Notes under the pieces: generated by a model
What the model saw: only the letters and a program-made list of their open reading frames with translations
What the model was told of the DNA's origin: nothing
Databases searched by the model: none
In this document: positions 6,127 to 9,236 of the stretch, piece by piece
Layout of the letters: each line of letters starts with the position of its first letter
Position numbering within the stretch: the first letter of the stretch is position 1
Origin: SZAS-79 sp031376265
GTDB taxonomy: Bacteria; Pseudomonadota; Gammaproteobacteria; Burkholderiales; SG8-39
Reading direction: 5' to 3'
Assembly (NCBI GenBank): GCA_031376265.1
Contig: JANMDK010000194.1
Coordinates: forward strand, 1-9,236
DNA: 9,236 bases
Program-made: the position numbers and the translations under genes

Positions 6127-6777
6127 TCAGTCCCCGCCGCCGGTCACGACGGCATTGAAAGACATCGACCGCCTTTCGCCCTGTCCGCGGAAAGGCTCGG
6201 CGCCGTGCAGGAGCCAGCCGGGGAACAGGTAGAAGTCGCCCACCTGCGGCTTGAAGCTCATGATCGACTTCGAGAACCGCTGCTTGCCGCCGATCATGAA
6301 GTTGATGTAGCCCGCGTGCCGGCCGGAAATGTAGGTCTTGTCTTCCTCGCGGGCATCGATTTCGGGCAGCTTGAGGTAGATCACGCCCGCCAGGTCGGCC
6401 GAGTGGAAATGCACCGGGCTTGGCGTGCCCGCGTACTGGCTCACTACCCAGCACACCTCGAAATCGATCGCGCTGGGATTCGTACCCTCCAGCCCGCCGA
6501 GGTAGCGGCGGATGGCGCGCTCCGCATGCTGCAGGAGCGAATCGGCGCCGCCTTCTCCAAGCAGGCCGGGCGGCAGCAGCATCTCCTTGCCGACGCCGGG
6601 CTCGACCAGCGCATCGACATGGCGGTTGATGCGATCGAGCACGCTTTCGGGCAACCGCGTTTTTGCGATCATCGGCCCGAACGGCGAATAGAAATCCATC
6701 GCCGGGGACGCGGCATCGGTCGCGCAGGCGATAGCCGCAGCCTCGTACTTCTTCAGCAAGCGTTCCTTCGCGGCCAT
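6127..6777 (-). CDS. Putative 2-oxoglutarate/Fe(II)-dependent oxygenase
   Basis: This 216-aa protein looks like a double-stranded beta-helix oxygenase of the 2OG-FeII_Oxy_5-like group (TIGR02466 type), which couples oxidation of a substrate to decarboxylation of 2-oxoglutarate. The region VHFHSADLAGVIYLKLP (122-138) holds the proximal iron-ligand candidates H123, H125 and D128, followed by the typical 'SGVYYL'-like strand. GDFYLFPGWLLHGAEPF (180-196) supplies the distal ligand H191. ERRSMSFNAVV (201-211) contains the arginine expected to bind the 2-oxoglutarate carboxylate. The gene ends 19 bp from the end of the convergent halogenase gene and starts 35 bp from the divergent PEP mutase-like gene. 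The ATG at 6777 has only a weak AAGCGA in front of it, and ATG at codon 27 is possible, though the N-terminal helix looks genuine. Hydroxylation of a metabolite or peptide near the halogenase is plausible. The assignment is by motif only, so a JmjC/cupin-type dioxygenase with similar ligands is the alternative. Confidence 0.75.
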   Translation of the reverse strand: MAAKERLLKKYEAAAIACATDAASPAMDFYSPFGPMIAKTRLPESVLDRINRHVDALVEPGVGKEMLLPPGLLGEGGADSLLQHAERAIRRYLGGLEGTNPSAIDFEVCWVVSQYAGTPSPVHFHSADLAGVIYLKLPEIDAREEDKTYISGRHAGYINFMIGGKQRFSKSIMSFKPQVGDFYLFPGWLLHGAEPFRGQGERRSMSFNAVVTGGGD

Positions 6778-6781
6778 TCGC

Positions 6782-6790
6782 TTATTATTG
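6782..6790. promoter_or_regulatory. AT-rich patch serving as possible divergent -10 elements
   Basis: In the 35-bp gap between the oxygenase and the PEP mutase-like gene, TATTAT (6783-6788, plus) and AATAAT (6789-6784, minus) each match TATAAT at 5 of 6 positions. The plus element would give a short leader that carries the GGAGG site. The minus element ends 6 nt before the oxygenase ATG, predicting a leaderless transcript. No convincing -35 is seen for either. Confidence 0.35.
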
Positions 6791-6803
6791 CGTGAATTCC
6801 ATT

Positions 6804-6808
6804 GGAGG
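6804..6808 (+). promoter_or_regulatory. Shine-Dalgarno GGAGG that fixes the PEP mutase-like start
   Basis: GGAGG lies 4 nt before the ATG at 6813. It selects that ATG over the in-frame GTG at 6792, which lies upstream of the site and has no ribosome-binding sequence of its own. Confidence 0.6.
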
Positions 6809-6812
6809 ATCC

Positions 6813-7637
6813 ATGCCCACGCAATCCGAGAAGGCCGAGCGCTTCCTGGCGCTGCATCGCAAGCCGGGCGCCTTCGTCATTCCCAACCCGTGGGACGGCG
6901 GTTCGGCACGCGTCCTCGCCGCGCTCGGGTACGAAGCGCTGGCCACGTCCAGCGGCGCTTCGGCCGGCGTGCTCGGCAAGCGCGACGGCAAGGTCACGCG
7001 CGAGGAGGCCCTAGCCCATGCGCGTGCAATCGTTGAAGCCACCGACCTGCCGGTCGCGGCCGACCTGGAGAAAGGCTTTGGCGACTCCCCGCAGGCCGCA
7101 GCCGAGACGATCCGCCTCGCGGCCGAGGCGGGTCTCGTCGGCGGGTCGATCGAAGACGCAAGCGGCAACAAGGACAAGCCGCTCTACGACATCGGCCAGG
7201 CAACCGAGCGTATCTCGGCCGCGGTGCAGGCGGCGCGTGCGCTGCCTTTCCACTTCATGCTGACCGGGCGGTCCGAGAATTTCCTGCGCGGCAATCCGGA
7301 TCTCGACGACACGATCCGCCGGCTGCAGGCGTTCGAGAAAGCCGGCGCCGACGTGCTGTTCGCGCCCGGCCTGCCCGACCTCGCGGCGGTGCGCACCGTC
7401 TGCGCCAGCCTGTCGAAGCCGTTCAACTTCATGGCCGGCATCCGCGGAAAGTCCTTCTCGGTGGCCGAGCTCGAAGCGGCCGGCGTCAAGCGCATCAGCC
7501 TCGCGACTTCGCTCTATCGCGCGGCGATGAGCGGCCTCGTCGCCGCTGCACGCGAAGTGAAGGACAAAGGCAGCTTCGGCTACCTCGACCAGACCCTTTC
7601 CACCCCCGACCTCAACGGATACATGCGCAATGACTGA
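6813..7637 (+). CDS. Isocitrate lyase/phosphoenolpyruvate mutase superfamily protein
   Basis: This 274-aa protein belongs to the PEP mutase/isocitrate lyase superfamily, whose members form or break C-C or P-C bonds next to a 2-oxo acid using Mg2+. Recognisable blocks are FVIPNPWDGGSARVLAALGY (21-40), ALATSSGASAGVLGKRDG (42-59), the metal-binding LPVAADLEKGFG (79-90) with D84, GGSIEDA (110-116) with E115, and LTGRSENFL (150-158). GADVLFAPGLPD (178-189) and the C-terminal FNFMAGIRGKSFSVAEL follow. It lacks the KKCGH catalytic loop of true isocitrate lyase. It is the common uncharacterised oxaloacetate-hydrolase/methylisocitrate-lyase-like type, for which the substrate cannot be predicted. The ATG start is set by GGAGG just upstream. 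Its last codons overlap the start of the following binding-protein gene by 8 nt, so the two are likely co-translated. Confidence 0.9.
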   Translation: MPTQSEKAERFLALHRKPGAFVIPNPWDGGSARVLAALGYEALATSSGASAGVLGKRDGKVTREEALAHARAIVEATDLPVAADLEKGFGDSPQAAAETIRLAAEAGLVGGSIEDASGNKDKPLYDIGQATERISAAVQAARALPFHFMLTGRSENFLRGNPDLDDTIRRLQAFEKAGADVLFAPGLPDLAAVRTVCASLSKPFNFMAGIRGKSFSVAELEAAGVKRISLATSLYRAAMSGLVAAAREVKDKGSFGYLDQTLSTPDLNGYMRND

Positions 7638-8367
7638 GCTTTCTCCCGCTGCGCAAGCGCAGCTCACGCCCAAGGGCAAGCTGCGCGTCGCGCTCAACTT
7701 GTCCAACTTCCTGCTGATCAGCAAGCCGCCGGTGCCGGGGCCTGCGGCGGGCATCGTGCCCGATCTCGCGCGCGAGCTCGGCCGGCGGTTCGGGGTCGAG
7801 GTCGAATTTCTCGGCTACGAATCGCCCGGCAAGGTAGCCGATGCCGCCAGCACCGGCGCGTGGGACGTCGCATTCCTCGGTGCCGAGCCGGCGCGCGCCA
7901 GCGAAATTGATTTTTCCGCCGCCTACCTCGAAATCGAGGCCACTTACCTCGTGCCTCCGGGCTCGCCGATCCAATCTGTGGACGAGCTGGATCGCAAGGG
8001 CGTGCGTATCTCCATTTCCGGGCGCAGCGCGTACGACCTGTACCTCGCACGCACGCTCAAAAACGCCGAGCTCGTTCGGGTCGACGGGATCGAAGCTTCG
8101 TGGCAGCAGTTCAAAGGCGGGAAATTCGACGCCTTGGCGGGGCTCCGGCCCCGCCTAGTCACCGATGCCGAGCAAATGCCCGGGGCCCGGGTGCTCGAAG
8201 GCCGCTTCACCGCGATCCAGCAAGCCATCGGCACCCCCAAGGGACGGCCGGAGGCGGCCAAGTACCTCGCCGCGTTCGCCGAGGAAGCCAAGGCCTCGGG
8301 CATGGTGGCCCAAGCCATCGACCGCAATGGGATTCGCGGCGTGACGGTGGCGGCAATGGCCGCGTAG
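7630..8367 (+). CDS. Substrate-binding-protein (SBP_bac_3) fold protein without a signal peptide
   Basis: This 245-aa protein resembles the family 3 solute-binding proteins of amino-acid ABC transporters. The first strand GKLRVALN (16-23) is followed by GIVPDLARELGRRFGVEVEF (41-60), TGAWDVAFLGAEPARASEID (75-94), FSAAYLEIEATYLVPPGSPI (95-114), VDELDRKGVRISISGRSAYD (117-136), FKGGKFDALAGLRP (161-174) and a C-terminal GTPKGRPEAAKYLAAF (201-216). Oddly, the N-terminus (MTELSPAAQAQLTPKGK) is polar, with no signal peptide or lipobox, and no permease or ATPase gene is nearby. It is therefore probably cytoplasmic: either a ligand sensor or an enzyme on this fold, as in cyclohexadienyl dehydratases. 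The ATG overlaps the end of the PEP mutase-like gene by 8 nt, which suggests a shared function. The assigned fold is fairly sure; the role is not. Confidence 0.82.
   Translation: MTELSPAAQAQLTPKGKLRVALNLSNFLLISKPPVPGPAAGIVPDLARELGRRFGVEVEFLGYESPGKVADAASTGAWDVAFLGAEPARASEIDFSAAYLEIEATYLVPPGSPIQSVDELDRKGVRISISGRSAYDLYLARTLKNAELVRVDGIEASWQQFKGGKFDALAGLRPRLVTDAEQMPGARVLEGRFTAIQQAIGTPKGRPEAAKYLAAFAEEAKASGMVAQAIDRNGIRGVTVAAMAA
7648..7663. repeat. Short inverted repeat at the start of the binding-protein gene
   Basis: GCTGCGC (7648-7654) and GCGCAGC (7657-7663) are perfect inverted arms around AA, inside codons 7-12 of the binding-protein gene. In RNA this would fold just downstream of the coupled start codon and could slow initiation. 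In GC-rich coding DNA it may be chance. Confidence 0.25.
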
Positions 8368-8382
8368 ACTGCAGGAAAGGCT

Positions 8383-8388
8383 GGGGAG
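8383..8388 (+). promoter_or_regulatory. Shine-Dalgarno site of the acyltransferase gene
   Basis: GGGGAG lies 5 nt before the ATG at 8394. It supports that start and independent translation initiation after the 26-bp gap from the previous stop codon. Confidence 0.55.
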
Positions 8389-8393
8389 AGCCA

Positions 8394-9236
8394 ATGACCG
8401 ACGCAGTCAGCGTTCCGTTCGTGCTGTTCGCGCTCATGGCCGCGCTGGCCGCGCTTGCGGTGCTCGAGCACGTCCTGCTGCCAGCGTTGCGTTTCGTGGC
8501 GTCTTCCTCGGCCGAAAAGCTGATCGAGGAAGTCTCTGCGCGCCTCAAGATCGGCATCCGCCCTTTCCAGCGCACCAAGCGCCGCGTGCTCATCGACCGG
8601 CTGCTCTTCGACCCGAAAGTGCAGGAGGCGGCGACAAATTTCGCCGCCACCCACAAGGTTCCGCGCGAAACCGTGCAGGCGATCGTCGAGCGCTACGCGC
8701 GCGAGACGGTGCCTGCCTTCAACGCGTACCTCTATTTCCGCATCGGCTACTGGATCGGAAGGCGGGTGGCGCAGGCGCTTTACCGCGTGCGCCTGGGCTA
8801 CGTCGATACCGAAGGCCTCGCCGCGATCGACCCGGATGCCACCGTGGTGTTCGTCATGAACCACCGCTCCAACATGGATTACGTGCTTGCCGGCTACCTC
8901 GCTGCCGACCAGGCTGCGCTTTCGTACGCGGTCGGCGAGTGGGCGCGCATCTGGCCGCTGTCGCACCTGATCCGGTCGATGGGCGCGTATTTCGTCAGGC
9001 GCAACTCCAAGGACGACCTCTATCGCAAGGTACTCGAACGCTACATCGCGATGGCGACCGAAGCCGGCGTCCCGCAGGCGGTATTCCCTGAAGGCGGGCT
9101 TTCGCGCGACGGCCGCATGCGCGAGCCGCGCCTTGGGGTGCTCGACTACATGATGCGCGGCTTCAAGACCTCCGGCGAGCGCGATGTCGTGTTCATTCCC
9201 CTTGGCATCAACTACGACCGCGTCCTCGAAGACCGC
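8394..9236 (+). CDS. PlsB-like glycerol-3-phosphate 1-O-acyltransferase, N-terminal 281 residues (cut by the window edge)
   Basis: Acyltransferases of this family transfer an acyl chain to glycerol-3-phosphate or a lysophospholipid at the inner membrane, the first steps of phospholipid synthesis. All four family blocks are visible: NHRSNMD (156-162, catalytic His157 and Asp162), GAYFVRR (197-203), FPEGGLSRDGRM (231-242) and IPLGINYDRVLED (268-280). The expanded NHRSxxD and the IPxxxxYDR block point to the PlsB/GPAT branch rather than PlsC. Residues about 8-36 are hydrophobic and probably anchor or lie against the membrane; a helical region with basic residues follows (45-130). The reading frame is open to the right edge with no stop, so the C-terminal domain is missing from view. 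It is co-directional with, and 26 bp after, the binding-protein gene, so it may share a transcript, but its role is likely housekeeping or lipid remodelling. Confidence 0.9.
   Translation, partial: MTDAVSVPFVLFALMAALAALAVLEHVLLPALRFVASSSAEKLIEEVSARLKIGIRPFQRTKRRVLIDRLLFDPKVQEAATNFAATHKVPRETVQAIVERYARETVPAFNAYLYFRIGYWIGRRVAQALYRVRLGYVDTEGLAAIDPDATVVFVMNHRSNMDYVLAGYLAADQAALSYAVGEWARIWPLSHLIRSMGAYFVRRNSKDDLYRKVLERYIAMATEAGVPQAVFPEGGLSRDGRMREPRLGVLDYMMRGFKTSGERDVVFIPLGINYDRVLEDR

Noticed and set aside
1..9236. CRISPR array, tRNA, insertion sequence or prophage attachment site
   Set aside because: No spaced direct repeats, cloverleaf, transposase motifs or terminal repeats were found on reading the window.

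Overview
The window is GC-rich bacterial DNA with tightly packed genes, strong GC3 bias and long spurious antisense frames. A TolC-type outer-membrane factor, a SapC-family protein and a PlsB-like acyltransferase point to a Gram-negative proteobacterium, most likely beta- or gammaproteobacterial. No rRNA or ribosomal protein gene is present to fix the lineage, so this is inference.

Layout. Left end (minus strand): the N-terminal part of a TolC-family outer-membrane protein, then a SapC-family gene, separated by a strong hairpin. A gap of about 315 bp follows, AT-richer than its surroundings, with several inverted repeats but no convincing gene. Next is a compact minus-strand operon, read from right to left: a hydroxyindole-type O-methyltransferase, a 287-residue protein of no obvious family, and a radical SAM enzyme. 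The first pair overlaps by 4 nt and the second by 14 nt. Only 20 bp away and divergent is a flavin-dependent tryptophan-halogenase-type gene. It converges on a minus-strand 2-oxoglutarate/Fe(II) oxygenase-type gene. Divergent from the oxygenase is a plus-strand run: a PEP mutase/isocitrate lyase superfamily enzyme, a periplasmic-binding-protein fold protein without a signal peptide (8-nt overlap), and a PlsB-like glycerol-3-phosphate acyltransferase that runs off the right edge.

How the genes may work together. The centre (about 1639-6777) brings together five enzymes of types that decorate aromatic or peptide scaffolds: methyltransferase, radical SAM enzyme, FAD-dependent halogenase, non-haem iron oxygenase, and a middle protein whose predicted strand/helix order and one ungapped motif resemble ABBA (PT-barrel) prenyltransferases of the cyanobactin PagF/TruF type. 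I infer a small specialised-metabolite tailoring locus, probably acting on an indole- or tryptophan-containing substrate. No scaffold-building enzyme, precursor peptide or flavin reductase is visible, so the substrate is unknown. The nearby SapC gene fits a recurrent association of SapC and halogenase-family genes in proteobacteria. The right-hand genes (PEP mutase-like, binding protein, acyltransferase) look like core or intermediary metabolism and are probably unrelated to the tailoring locus.
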